A stretch of 64,000 nucleotides of DNA from assembly GCF_019649055.1 (NCBI RefSeq), contig NW_026570227.1:1612001-1676000 (forward strand), read 5' to 3'. A model generated the notes under the pieces. It was given only the letters and a program-made list of their open reading frames with translations, ran no database searches and had not been told where the DNA came from. Below are positions 42,700-54,399 of this stretch, in pieces (the stretch's first letter is position 1; the number at the start of each line of letters is the position of its first letter). The DNA is from Paramacrobiotus metropolitanus (taxonomy: Eukaryota; Tardigrada; Eutardigrada; Parachela; Macrobiotidae). A program made the position numbers and the translations under genes.

Positions 42700-45610
42700 A
42701 AAGAAACATGCAAACTACAGCAAGAAAATCTCATTTAATTTATCCAGCCCTTCCATCGTGCCAAGCACTGACGCCGCGTTACCCCGCTGAATCTCTATCG
42801 ACAAGCGCTGTCTTAAAAATTCATGCGAGCGTGCTTCGCCAGTTTGCTGCTGAAGTCTCTTCCCAGTTCTTTGATAAATGCGATTGCTGACGGTCCCCAT
42901 GGGCCCATGGTTTCAAAGGCTATTGGAACGAATAGGTAACGGCCAGCTAGGTAAATATAGAGTCTGGATTTCTTATCCTCAGCTTGCACGGCGGCCGCTC
43001 CCACTGTGGTCGAAGTTGCTTTGACATGTGACGGCGCAACCGTGTCTACACATGTCACGTCCCATGCGAGACACAGCCCGCGTTTCCATGCAAATGTCGT
43101 GCAACCGTCCGGGCGGCGTTCCGTAGTGTGAGAGGTTCCACGCGGCTCCAGTTTTGCGGGCACACCGGCGGACACACATCCTCGGCAGATGATGCTGTTA
43201 AGCCCGCCGTGGCGCGGGTGCCTTCCGGCGGAGAAAACACATGACAGCCCGTGGTGACCGTAACCATCCACGGGTTTGAGACATTTGACGCAGTCGTGAG
43301 GTTCACAGATCGTGGCGCCGAGGCGGAGACCAACGCTGATCTTCAATTCGTCGTCGCCCAGCAGGTTACCAATGTGAGCGGATGGCAGGGCGTTCAACCA
43401 GATCCCGGCTTCAGGTCTGGACTGAGCAAGCAGGCGCGCTGTATTTATCTCGTCACCCTGAAACACCTCGAGCAGGGAGAAGAGGGAAACGTTGCATAAT
43501 GGCAAGTCCCAAGCCTTTTGGGACTTCCGGTATGCTAACTCGGGAATCTCAGGCTGGCGGGCTTTCAGTTTCCATGACTCCACTGCACCAGAAACATCGA
43601 CAACACCGTGGTCAGGCAGTAATGAAGAGAGCAAGCCGGATACGGAATGAATCGAAGCCAAGAAGGCTGGTAAAGATAATTCTTCCGACCGACGAATGCC
43701 AATTCCACCTCTGCTAACCGGCAGGGTTGCCTGACGCCAAGGCGGGTAGTCGTTGTGGTTTGTTCGTACGTTTGACAAATTCTGGAAACAATCGCGCATC
43801 GTTTCATCCAGCTGATATAGCAGGGCGGGATATTTCCATGCATTACAGCACCGCAACATATAAATGATTTTCGGGGCGCCGAGACAGTTCTTCAGTAGGA
43901 ACAGTGCTTGGTGGCTGGGAAGCAGCTGGAGCCGTTCGCACACCACCTTCAAGGTGCTGGCTTTCTCGATGAGTAGCGGGCCAATTGCTTCATCTAGAAC
44001 AGGCGCGCCAAGCAGGGACAGGGTAGACGCCGACAAAATGCGCAATCGCGGGAAACGGTCAATGAATTCCGCTGTGACATTTCGCTGCGAATCGAGTGTT
44101 CCACCAAAAACAAGTAGTTCACATTTGGCTTCATTGACCTGCAGTCCGATAGCACGAGCGCGTTCAGTTATCCGGCTGAAACAATCCGCCACTGTCGCCG
44201 GAGCTCCGCCCATGGTCCCGTCGTCCAAGAACCATGCGTTGAGTTCGGTGTTCAACGAGGATACCAGTGGGTGCAGTGCGAGGCTGAACAGCAGCGGGCC
44301 TAGTGGGTCGCCCTGTTGGACACCGGATTCCGACGATAATGTCAGGTCGTCCACGTAGAGGGTTGAGTAGGCGGCGGTGAGAAAATCGCTATACTCTGGA
44401 AAGCGCTCTTTCGCTGCGGTCAAAACGGCTTCACGAGACAAGGTGTTGAAGGCGTTTTTGAAATCCACCTTGAGAACAACCTTGGTCGTGTCGCCAGTGG
44501 ATTCGAGAAATTTCCTGGTCGCGTGAACAATCGCTTCTGCTACGCCGCGCACGTTCACTCCCAATTGTTGCGGAGACAAAATGGCTGCTGAACGGTCTTT
44601 TAGTCGGGCGCAAATTATCTTAGCTGTCAACCGCCGGAGGGTCATCCCAATCGCGATGGGGCGCAACCCGCCTTCCTTCTTTCTTAAGGCGATCAGTTTG
44701 CCACCAAAAAATGTAGGGCGTATTTCAGCGGGAATGTTTCCGTCGACGGCGATGTTCATGACGGTCGCCAGAGCGTCGCACAGGGGGGCGGAGTGGGCGT
44801 CCAGCTTGGCTCCGACCATATCTGCAAGGTGCTGCGGTCTTAACCCATCCGGCCCCGCGGCAGATCCCTTTGGGAAGCTGTGAACGGCAGCGAAGACTTC
44901 TTCCCGAGTAATGCGGGCGGCCGCTTGAGGGGGCGGATCGGAGCGAACTACAAGGGGTGGGTCGCTCTCGGGGTGCTTTTCACGGAGTTCTGCAAGAACG
45001 TCAGGAGTCGGTCGGAGGACAGCGTCAGTCGACATGACGATTCTCATTGCCCCAGAAATTGAGCCGTCGTCAATTTTTTGCCCAACCTTGCGCACAAGAT
45101 CGTCCTGGTCTGTACGCTTCTGTCTGTCCTGGTCCTGGCGGGCGGCGAAGGTGTAGGAGGGACTGCGGCGCCACTATCAAAAATCCCGATGTTCTGCTTG
45201 ACCGTGGACGCTAGGGACGCTGAATGTCCGGACTTGCTCTTTACGGGCTGGCGGAGAGCCGTGGGCGCGAAGGACAGCAACTTCGACCAAGAGTTGCTGT
45301 CATTATTGGTGGCGACCTGCTGGAGAGCTTTCAACAGCGACGCCCTGGCGGCAGGCCTTGCTCCATGTGGGATTCGCCGCATGATTCGTTCCTTCGATGG
45401 GCGAAAGGGTTCTGCTGGGGGCGTGGGTGCAGGTACGGAGGAATTGTCGGTCGTGGAAAGTGTGACGGGGATTTTCTCCATAGTCGTGGACAGCGTTTTT
45501 GGGCAAGCGTTCTTGTGGTTTCCCCATCCTCGTAGCTGCTTGCCACAACCAGAGCAAGAAAACAACTGCGACGGCATGTGAACGCTACAAAATTGAAGCA
45601 CACAGGCAGA
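42700..45610 (-). mobile_element. LDD-box reverse transcriptase element, nearly full coding length
   Basis: ORF pieces: 45601-45044 (start probably Met 45577), 45095-42813 (760 aa) and 42900-42715. The N-terminus has a C2HC-like finger FSCSGCGKQLRGWGNHKNAC. Then come a SGAMRIVMSTD segment, RT motifs RPIAIGMTLRRLTAK, VLKVDFKNAFN, VQQGDPLGPLLFSL and FLDDGTMGG, and a PPWRQATLPVSRGGIGIR segment. The C-terminal part has RPDG (about 43100), WDVTCVDT and AFETMGPWG, then QRLSIEIQRGNAASVLGT in another frame. The active site is LDD and not the usual ADD. The RPDG...WDVT...ET pattern resembles a restriction-like endonuclease, which is inference. There are two frame breaks, near 45160 and at an A5 run at 42815-42819. 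Other family clade names are uncertain. Confidence 0.8.
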
Positions 45611-45639
45611 ACAAGAGCTCTAGGGAACATAAGAACGAG

Positions 45640-47166
45640 ACCGTTCAACGAGGAAACGACGTACCCACATTACTTGGGGTTCATATAAATTCCCCCCAAG
45701 TAACATTGTCGAAGGCCCAATTTGTATCACATGGCGATTCACATAAAACCGAACATTCACTTCACAATCGAACCCTGTAGGTTCGTTCTCTTCACGATTA
45801 CGAGCAGAGGACACAAACATTAATTTAGATTTTTTTTTCATTAATTGCAAGGTGGTTGGCCTTAAACCACTCTGTGATAGTCGGTAGTGCACTTTCTAGC
45901 TTAGCCGCTGCAGCCGTCTTGGTGTCCGCCGTGACATACCCGATGGTATCGTCGGCAAAGCTTTCTAGCCGCACATCTCCGACAACAGCTTTATGAAAAT
46001 CATTAAGGTAAACAGAAAACAAATTTGGGGCGAAGATCGATCCTTGCGGAACACCAGTGTTGACTTCTGTCCATCGTGACAAACGCGTCCCGCACTCGCT
46101 GCATTCTGTCAGTCAGGTACGATTGGAACCACGACAGCGCTGATGATTTTGCTCCGATATCTCGGAGCTTTTTCAACAGCGTATTGTGGCACACCGAGGG
46201 AAATGCGGCCTTCTGGTCAAGACGACGTAAAACTGCAACGACTTTTCTTTTGTCTACTGCTGTCTTCCACTCCTCCGTTACTTTCAACAGTAACGTTTCG
46301 CATGAATGAATGCCCATTTCGGAAACCAGATTTGTTAGCCGATAACACATTCCGATCTTTTAACAATTTTACCAGCTGCATTTGGGCGGCTTTCTCAAAA
46401 ACTTTGGATAGATTACACAAAAGAGAAATCGGCCTCAATTCATTCGGCGAAGTCGGATTGGTGCACTTTGACAATGCGATGACATCAGCCATTTTAAAAA
46501 TTGTGGGAAACGTATGCTTAACAAAGCACTGATTTATTACAAAGTAAGTTGGTTATCGGCACAATTAACAACGGATAAATCTTCTGCCACAGCTTTTGTG
46601 GAATTCCATTCGGGCCAGGGCATTTTTTTTGCTCAGTTTTTTTAGAAAAATGTCAAACACGGTTTCCGGCGTAACCGATTCAAACTCAAAGGCAGCTGAC
46701 GCGTTTTCATCCGGCACACAGGCTGGCGGATGTTGTACACCATGCTCCCCCATGCTAGCAAACGTTTCATTTAACTGGTCCATATCAAACGGAAGATCAT
46801 TATTCTGCTTGCTTTGTTTAGCAGTTTATTTATTTCACGCCAGATAATTGCAGAATTTTTACGATTTTCGAGAAAATAACGCTGTTTTGCACTTTTGATC
46901 GCGAGATACAGCTCTCGTTTTAGCCGCTTAAAATGTTGATTATTACCCTGGTAGTCCACGGTATTTTTCGAAATTTTTTTCCGCTTATAAGCAGCATTTT
47001 TTTCTCTCGCTAAGTGCCTAATTTTTTCGTCAATCCAAGGAGCATCTCTTTGAGAAATTCGTTTAGATTTTATAGGAAAACATTTATCAACTATCGCAAA
47101 CAGAACACTGACAAAACGACCAAGTTGAGTGTGTGAGTGAGCTGTGAGCCGACAGTCGCCTTTCAA
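45640..47166 (-). mobile_element. Jockey/CR1-like non-LTR retrotransposon, 5'-truncated and frameshifted
   Basis: Successive minus-strand frames show the linker PWIDEKIRHLAREKNAAYKR (47166-46771), fingers LRPISLLCNLSKVFEKAAQM, QKAAFPSVCHNTLLKK, VNTGVPQGSIFAPNLFSVYL and LESFADDTIGYVTAD (active site ADD). It ends near 45640. At least four frame changes occur, so it is dead. The endonuclease is missing. The truncation point at 47166 abuts repeat R4. The LDD-box element begins directly beside its 3' end. Confidence 0.85.
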
Positions 47167-47330
47167 CGATAGCCGTTAGTTCCGTGAACTTCCGTCATCC
47201 ACGGGGAAAAGTACTTGTAATCTCGTTTTGTCCCGGTTTCTTAGTGATCTGCCAGAGTGGTGTATGGTGACTACGCGCTAGCAACATTATATCGGCAGTC
47301 GGGTATTCATCACATATTCGTCTAATTTAT
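47167..47330 (+). repeat. Interspersed repeat R4
   Basis: Matches 10210-10420 from 'cgatagccgttagttccgtg' to 'cacatat'. The remaining 350 bases to copy E show no feature. Confidence 0.6.
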
Positions 47331-47683
47331 CCACAGCAAAACCAAGGCTATAGTTAAATTAAGGTAGCAAAACTCCAGCCCTCATGGCTTTGACAATTTC
47401 TCCACATAACGCATCTGACAGATCGAGAGCAACGTGTTACCAGTTAAGATACAACTCATCAAATGACAAACCAAAGGCTCCGTCATGCCTAACTCGAATG
47501 GATTTATTATTCAGATTATGCCAATGCGATGTACGACGCGGTCATTGTTTTAAACATCCTGAATACTGTATAGGCATTCATTCATCGGCGGTACCCATTC
47601 CGAGAGCCGATGCTTTCCCCTGCACAGATGTAGCGCGACCACTTTCCTTCAGAATCGTAAGACCAGCAATAGCGCGTCAACGG

Positions 47684-50105
47684 TCATTTAATGGGCGCGC
47701 TGCGCGGTCCGCGCTTCAGCTTCATCACCGCACAGCCAAAGTGCGACTTGGCCTGCGGCAAGCGGGACTCGTGCAGCGCCCAGCGATCCGCGTCTTCATC
47801 GTACACTTCAATGCTGTCATGACAGCTCGGACCACCGTATCCACCGAGAGCGTACAGCTTCCCACTGGCAATAGCGCATCCGAATTCGTAGCGCGCCCTG
47901 ACCGTCTCTCCTGTCATCACATACAGCCATTTAATATCAAGACTACCAAATAAATCCACACCTACAGTTGGCGGCAAATGTGCAAGTTAGGTTCGAAGCT
48001 TACCCACCTTTCTTAAGCCACTGATTGGTGGCACGATCGTACGCCTCCACATGGCGCTCTGAGTTTCCACCTACAAGATTAACCGCAAAGTAAAATGCTT
48101 CGTGTAAGCACGCACTGCTCCAAGTTACGAAATGCAATCGACTGGTCCACCGAAAGAGCATACAAAGTTTACTCAAAGAGTTTGTACAGAGCTGCCGCTC
48201 TGACAGTAGCGTACTGATGAAAATGAAAACCCCGTCGACGACTGGACTCGAAAGCCGGTTATCTGAACCACCGAACCACACCGACTGCATTACTATTTCA
48301 CCTTCAAGATTCTAACGCACGGTGCGACCAGGTTATCACGAACCGTTGATGCGCTTACCAACAGCGTAAATCAGCCCACTGGGCGCCACACAGGCAGCGG
48401 CCCCGCTGCGTGCCGTCGGCATATCGGCCAGTCTGCTCCAGGCATCCGTTGCGGGATCATACGAGAATGCCAAACTGCAACCGCAGCGGTCTTCACCGTT
48501 GCCACCAAAAGCGTACAGCCGCCCGTCACACGCCACCAGCGCCACGGAAGCCAGAGCAACGGGCAGCGCGGCGACGGCGCTCCAGGAATGACTGTCGAGA
48601 TCGTACGCCTCCACCGACGACAACAGTATCGAGCGGCCAGCAATCTTGTCCCGTGTGTCATACCCGCCGACCGCATAAACCCGGCCGTTCAGCGCGGCGA
48701 AACCGGCGGCACTGCGCGGCGTCCGCAGGCGGGGCTCATCCCACCACTGATCATCCAGGTCCGTGTAGCGCCGGTCGCGGTGGACGGTCATGATGGCGCG
48801 CGAGCCGCAGATCATCATTGAGCTAGCGTCCAGCGCCACGACACCGCATTGCTCGACCTGCACGGGCAAATCATCCAGCCGCCACACGGCCGGGATCGCC
48901 GGGCAGAAGACGTCCACGGACGCTTCCGCTGCGCCGTCGTAGGCCATGCCGCATCCACCCACGCACAGGATCGCATCCTGCGCACCTGACACCCATCGTG
49001 CTTATTGGACGCAGTGGTGAACGACAGATTTCCGTCGAGAAAATAGCAGATCGCTATCAAGATTACTGCAACTTCGATGATCCTTACCGCACGAATGCCG
49101 CGGATTAGTTGTTCTCGTCGTTTCGGTCCCCTTGGTCAGTTCACTGCCCAATTCGGAGGAACGCTCTGGCAGCCCAGCCGGTGCACTGGCTAGTGTCAGC
49201 TCGTATTCTTGTCGCCCCTGTTCGCTCAGAAACGGAACACGAACCACCTGCAGGACGGCATGGAGGTGCGCCAATCGTTCGGGGCGATCGTGATCTAACC
49301 AGCGCTGCACCGCCTGCAACACCTGATCCTCGCTGGTCACGTCCACATCATCCGCTGCGATCAGCGCAATCAGCTGCGAAGAGAAAAAAAGCTGCAAATT
49401 GGCTTACGTAGCGGCATATCCACGACAGGAGTTGGTACTTGTTGCGCATCCATTTGGAGAAAGTCGGGGCGCTGAGTGAAGTGGAGAAAGTGTCGACGGA
49501 TCAGACCCAGAGATGCCTCGATCATATGGGAGTTGTGGTGGTTGGAGGCCAGAGCGTGGATGTCCAGGCAGTCGGACAGCTGGAGGTGGTCCTCCACATA
49601 CTCCCAGCACAGACTAGCCACGGCAGCCATCTGCAGGAATTCCGCCGCTTCCAGGATGCACTGCACGTTGTCACCATCCAGGCTCAAGTCCAGCGTGTAC
49701 GCGTACTTGACCAATCTGCACAGTGAATCCAGAACGATCACAGTAAGAATAATTACCAGCGTAATATAAGCGTTTCTGACTGGTCTCAGTTGGCTGCCTA
49801 TGGTATGCTCATTGAATTGAATTGCTGCTCAGTACTCACTCGTTTAAGGTGTGACTGTCGATGTTGCGCAGCTGGAAGGCAGGCTCGGCTGAGTCTTTCC
49901 AGTCCTGGGTGAACACGGCCCGAAAGTAGGCGCTGTGCACGCCGAGGACATTGCGATGGCAGGGAATGCCCGCCGCGGACTCTTCGCTGCCTTTCAACAC
50001 AACATCGCAGAACGTCCCGGTCGACTGCTGTTCGCGCAGTCCGCGCAGAAACTCCTCAGCCCGACAATCATGAGGATGATCGCCAGAACTGCGTGGCTTC
50101 GACAT
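47684..50105 (-). CDS. KLHL-type BTB-BACK-Kelch protein, copy E (intact)
   Basis: Exons: 50105-49840, 49715-49439, 49373-49088, 48985-48359, 48070-48008, 47910-47684; 1746 nt, 581 aa, phases consistent. BTB about residues 20-130 (FCDVVLKGSEESAAGIPCHR), BACK about 135-235 (LIALIAADDVDVTSEDQVL, RWLDHDRPERLAHLHAVLQ), Kelch about 285-580 (GRVYAVGGYD, GRLYAFGGNGEDRCG, KLYALGGYG). Predicted Cullin-3 adaptor by family. Exon 2 ends CAA before the donor instead of the CAG seen in the other copies. It is closest to copy C, including the GEDRCGCSLAFSYDPATDAW blade, although C lies over 30 kb away in the other orientation. Upstream DNA is shared with pseudogene F. Confidence 0.9.
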
Positions 50106-50349
50106 CGTTGAGAACGGTACAGTTGGCAGTCAAGTAAGAACGGTTATTGAGGAAGAGTCAATTAAATCGGAATCAAACAACTCCCTATCAGACGATTCGG
50201 ACCAGAGTATGGCGTTTGAACAGGGATTTGTGAGTGCAAACTTGAAACAAAAAAAACTGAATAACATGAGTTACATGACTGAACAGATTTCATTTGCAGC
50301 ACCAAGCGAAAGTGTAATAAAACAGCGTAACTTACGTGTGACAGGCCTA

Positions 50350-50595
50350 GACTCCAACTCTGACTCTGATTCTGATTCTGACCACTCAAACTCTGACTCT
50401 GACTACTCAAAGTCTGACTCTGACCGCTCAAAGTCTGACTCTGACTCTGAAGGTTTCTTAGGTTTCTTAGGTTTCTTAGTTTACTCAGGTTTCTTAGGTT
50501 TTCTTAGGTTATTCTTAGGTCAGAGTCAGACTTTGAGTAGTCAGAGTCAGAGTTTGAGCGGTCAGAGTCTGAGTCAGAGCTTGAGCGCGGGCCTC
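50350..50595. repeat. Composite palindromic minisatellite, second copy
   Basis: Same design as 5113-5440 in reverse: a TCTGAC-based arm (about 50350-50450), a short array of AGGTTTCTT (about 50451-50518) and an inverted GTCAGA-based arm (about 50520-50590). The arm unit is about 21 bases with ACTCAAAG or CGCTCAAAG inserts. It lies 245 bases upstream of copy E. Confidence 0.85.
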
Positions 50596-51330
50596 AGGGG
50601 AGGGGATCTCAGTTTTGTTAGCATTGGTGACAAAGGGGGAGGGGAGTATTCAAAACCGTGAATTTTGGCGTTACGTAATTTATGGATGGCCCCTAATCAG
50701 CTAAGGATCCCTTGATCAGAGATCGCCTTGCAGGGTTTTTCTCGATCTTTTAGACTGTCTAATGCTTTCCTTGGACGACCGACTTGTGGTCTTGTGAGCG
50801 GTGCGCCGGTGGCTCCATGTGTACAAGTACGAATGGGTCTGGTCCTGGTTTAGCGCCATTTTATGCTTCTCCTAATTACATATAAATAGGAGTATATAAT
50901 AAGCGATAACGTGCCGCTTTGTAATCAGCGCGCCCTGCGGCGATCATTTGTTTGCGTTTCGACAAGACAGCCCTCCTACCTTGTTAAAACGGTGGACTTT
51001 ATGAAGCGATATGCCTGGCGAGAAGTGCTCACAGTTGCTTTGACCCGGAGCATTTTCATGCACTCTGCCGCATTCTTGTCGATCCGGCAGAGTGCATGAC
51101 ATGCTGAAGGGAAGCTCTGGCCACTTCCTTCAGTTGCAAACCACTCTTCAGTATGACGGTTCATACAAACTGTACGTCAGCCAGTTGTACCCGTGACACT
51201 ATACTTTCAAAAGGTCACGGTGAGCGGTCATTGACCAGAAACACTTGGTTAAGAAAAATTCCTCCTGCGAATACTTCAAAAAATACACCGCCGTCTAGAA
51301 AATTATCACACCGACGCATGTGCTGTGTTA
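50596..51330. other. Upstream region of copy E, duplicated upstream of F
   Basis: 50883-51110 and 51200-51330 match 55483-55735 and 56040-56190 in the same orientation. 50715-50760 matches 60088-60140 ('gccttgcagg', 'cgatcttttagact'). A 14-bp inverted repeat lies at 51057-51070 / 51085-51098. No gene. Confidence 0.6.
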
Positions 51331-51594
51331 TTTGTCAAAATTTCGTTATATTAATGTCGCAGCGTAGGAGCACGATTCACGGTTTAGAACCCTGCACGGC
51401 TCCGCGAAAGTGGCGTCTTTAGCAACCTGATATCCTGCTGATCGTGACTGAAACCTGAAATGAACCTGAAATTGGTTCACTTTCGATTTTGTGGCCATAC
51501 GTCTTTCACAGCAAAGTTTCACGAAGATCGGGTAATAACTAGAGTTATGGTACACAACAATGCATATAATCTTTTCGCTCATTTTAGTTGGCCC
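51331..51594. other. Unassigned intergenic DNA
   Basis: Nothing recognised; the edge of repeat R1 may start before 51595. Confidence 0.3.
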
Positions 51595-51775
51595 TATCAC
51601 CGCAACCGAATGTTGCGCGCGCAAACGGTTTTCAGAACAATGTATACAAAACATTTAGCTTTAGAATGACATGAAATATTGCAAAAAGTGAGAAAGAGTG
51701 CGCGATAGCGATAGTTTTAGTGTATGTATCCCTTTTTCGACGCTATGTACCGGGCCATTTTCCTTAAACTTTTGC
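51595..51775 (+). repeat. Interspersed repeat R1, uninterrupted copy
   Basis: Runs from 'gttgcgcgcgcaaacggtttt' region through 'gagtgcgcgatagcgatag' to 'ccgggccattttccttaaa'. It serves as the reference for the copies at 6.6, 15.7 and 58.8 kb. Confidence 0.65.
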
Positions 51776-52012
51776 TACCGATATTATGGCGATATAGATG
51801 TACGCACTAACCGTAAGTACAAGTCCGCTTACAATCACAATTCGCAAAAACCCATTGGAAGATAATATCACTGACCTTGTCCCATGTTCGTAACAAATGC
51901 ACTTTAGTTGATCCTGTACAGTAGAACTATCCCCAATCGGAACCTGCTGCTTTCACCTCGGAGTTTCGAACGGTGAACAAAACCAAAGTATTTCTCAAAT
52001 TCGCCATAGAAA

Positions 52013-52151
52013 AAATTAAAGGCATTATTATAATAAAAGGTCAGCATCATACCTCAACGTAACACATTCAGGGCAACCGCAGCAACATGTTACCAACATA
52101 AGAAACCATCTTTTATCCAATAGCAAATCAACTGTTACGTCTCATGTTAAC
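52013..52151 (-). repeat. Interspersed repeat R5
   Basis: Reverse complement of 22508-22661 with moderate divergence, ending GTTAAC in both copies. Confidence 0.7.
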
Positions 52152-52329
52152 AGGAAAGGATTTTTCATTCACGGCGCTGCTTTTTATTCAAAATTATGAA
52201 TAAAATAACTTGACACACCTTTATTCATCGGCTGTATTCATTCCGAGAGCCGATCGTTCCCGGTTCGCAAATTTAACGCGACCTCATTCGTTCTTTATCG
52301 TAGCGCCAGCAGTAGCGCGTCAACGGCAG

Positions 52330-54399
52330 TTATTGGGCCCGCGGCTGCCCACGTTCCCTTTGATCGCGTTTCAGCTGCATCATGGCACAGCCGAAGTGCG
52401 ACTTGCCTTGCGGCAAGCGGCACGCGTGCAGCTCCCAGCGGTCGGCGGCTTCGTCGTACACTTCGATGCTGTCATGACACTCTGGACCACCGGTACCGTA
52501 TCCACCGAGAGCGTACAGCTTCCCATTCACACTGGCACATCCGAATTGGTTGCGCGGCATAAGCGTATCTCCTGTGATCACACAGCGATAATGAAGTCAG
52601 CGTCACGACCGTCCGTTAAATCCATAACGAACACACTCACATAACCAGTATTGTACACCTACCTTTCGTAAGCCACTGATTGGATACACGATCGTACACT
52701 TCCACGTGACACTGTTCATTTCCCCCTAAAAGATTCCGTGTAAGAATAAGACTGGCCATTTATGCAAACCATTAAAACAGTCAGCTGATCGAACTAGCGT
52801 CCAGCATCACTGCGCCGCATTGTTCGACGTCTACTGGCAACTCTTTCAGGCGCCAGACTGCCGGTATCGAGGGGCTGAAGACGTCCACCGAAACGCCCAG
52901 CTCGTACATTTGTTCCATGCTGCATCCACCAACGCACAAGATTACTTCCGGTGCACCTGTAAAAAGATTAATAAAGTATTTGGCTTTTTTCAAGAACATA
53001 AAGGAGTTCAAAAGATGATTTCACCATTTATTTTGACGTTAAACCAAACAATCGTACCACTAACGGCTCATCGACACAACGTCAACAAAGTACAAATACA
53101 GTGCCAACCGTCATGAGGGCGGAGAAAATCTACGAAATTTGGCACCATGTACCGCGTCCTTTGATTGACATCCTTCACTGCACCCTGCACGACCCTTACC
53201 CACTGAATGCCGCGGGTTCGTCTGTTTCGTTGTGGCAGTCCCCTCGGTCAATTCACGGCCCAACGCGGATGGCCCCTCCGGCATCACGGCCGGTGCACAG
53301 GAAAGAGCCAGCGCGTATTCCTGCCGACCCTGGTCGCTCAAAAACGGAACACGAACCACCTGCAGAACGGCCAGCAGATGCACCGATCGTCCGGGACGGT
53401 CGTGATCCACCCAACGGATCACCGCCTCCAACACTTGGTCGTCACTGGGCACGTCCACGTCGTCCGATGCGATCAGCGCAATCAGCTGTAAAGAAAGCCA
53501 ATACAAGCACGATTACGCATTAATGTTAAATCGCCAACTGTCAGTACCTGCTGCGCGTCCATTTGGAGAAAGTCTGGCCGCTGAGTGAACAGGAGAAAGT
53601 GTCGACGGATCAGGCCCAGAGCGGCCTCGACCATATGGGTGGTATGGTGTTGAGATGCCAGAGCATGGATGTCCACTGTCCAGGCAGTCGGCCAGCTGCA
53701 TGTTTTCTTCCACGTGGTTCCAACACAGTCCGGCCACGGCAGCCATCTGCAGGAATTCTGCCGCTTCCAGGATGGACTGCACGTTGTCAGCGTCAAGGCT
53801 CAGGTCTAGCGTGTACGCATACTTGACCACCCTGCACAGTGGATTCATAACGATCGCAAGTAAGTCCTGAGCCCAGTGAATATACCAAACTAACGCCACC
53901 TGCGAAAAGCTGGTGTGAAGGGAACATGCGGACTAACTTATGGACCTGCCGACAGGCCGGTTTTTTTTAGCAAATTTGAGGGGGTAATTTTAGCTTAAAG
54001 AAGAAGAAATAATTTCCAGGGTTTCTGGCTGGGCTCAGTCGGCTATCTATGGTATGCTCAATAAATTGAATTACTACTACTGGATTACTAGTCAATTCAA
54101 TAAATTGTATTGACTACTTAGGTACCCACTCGTTCAAGGTGTAACTGTCGATGTTGCGCAGCTGGAAGACAGGCTGCGATGAGTCTTTCCAGTCCTGCGT
54201 GAAGACGGCCCGAAAATAGGCGCTGTGCACGCCGAGGACGCTCCGATGGCAGGGAATGCCGGGCGCGGACTTTTCGCAGCCCTTCAGAACGACATCGCAG
54301 AACGTCCCCCGTCGACTGCTGTTCACGCAGTCCGCGCAGGAACTCTTCAGCGCGACAGTCATGAGGAGCGTGATCGGCATAACTGCGTGGCTTCAACAT
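52330..54399 (-). pseudogene. BTB-BACK-Kelch gene copy F, broken
   Basis: Exon equivalents: 54399-54130, 53831-53548, 53485-53200, 52957-about 52790 (truncated), 52725-52663, 52571-52330. Exon 1 has a one-base gain in a C-run (54306-54310, five C where others have four). Exon 2 has a 7-base insertion in the BACK region near 53685 (284 nt instead of 277). Exon 4 stops after VDVEQCGAVMLDASS, where about 450 nt of Kelch coding sequence plus most of intron 4 are missing. The junction falls in TCAGCTG, a sequence present at the corresponding intron position of copy C, so a microhomology deletion is likely. Exons 5 and 6 survive (KLYALGGYGTGG). Most of the propeller is lost, so it cannot make a normal Kelch protein. 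Confidence 0.88.

Noticed and set aside
42265-47166. A single jockey-like element split by insertion of the LDD-box element
   Set aside because: Both jockey-like parts contain the LGV/LGG segment, so they overlap and cannot be simple halves of one copy; two separate insertions or a rearrangement are more likely.
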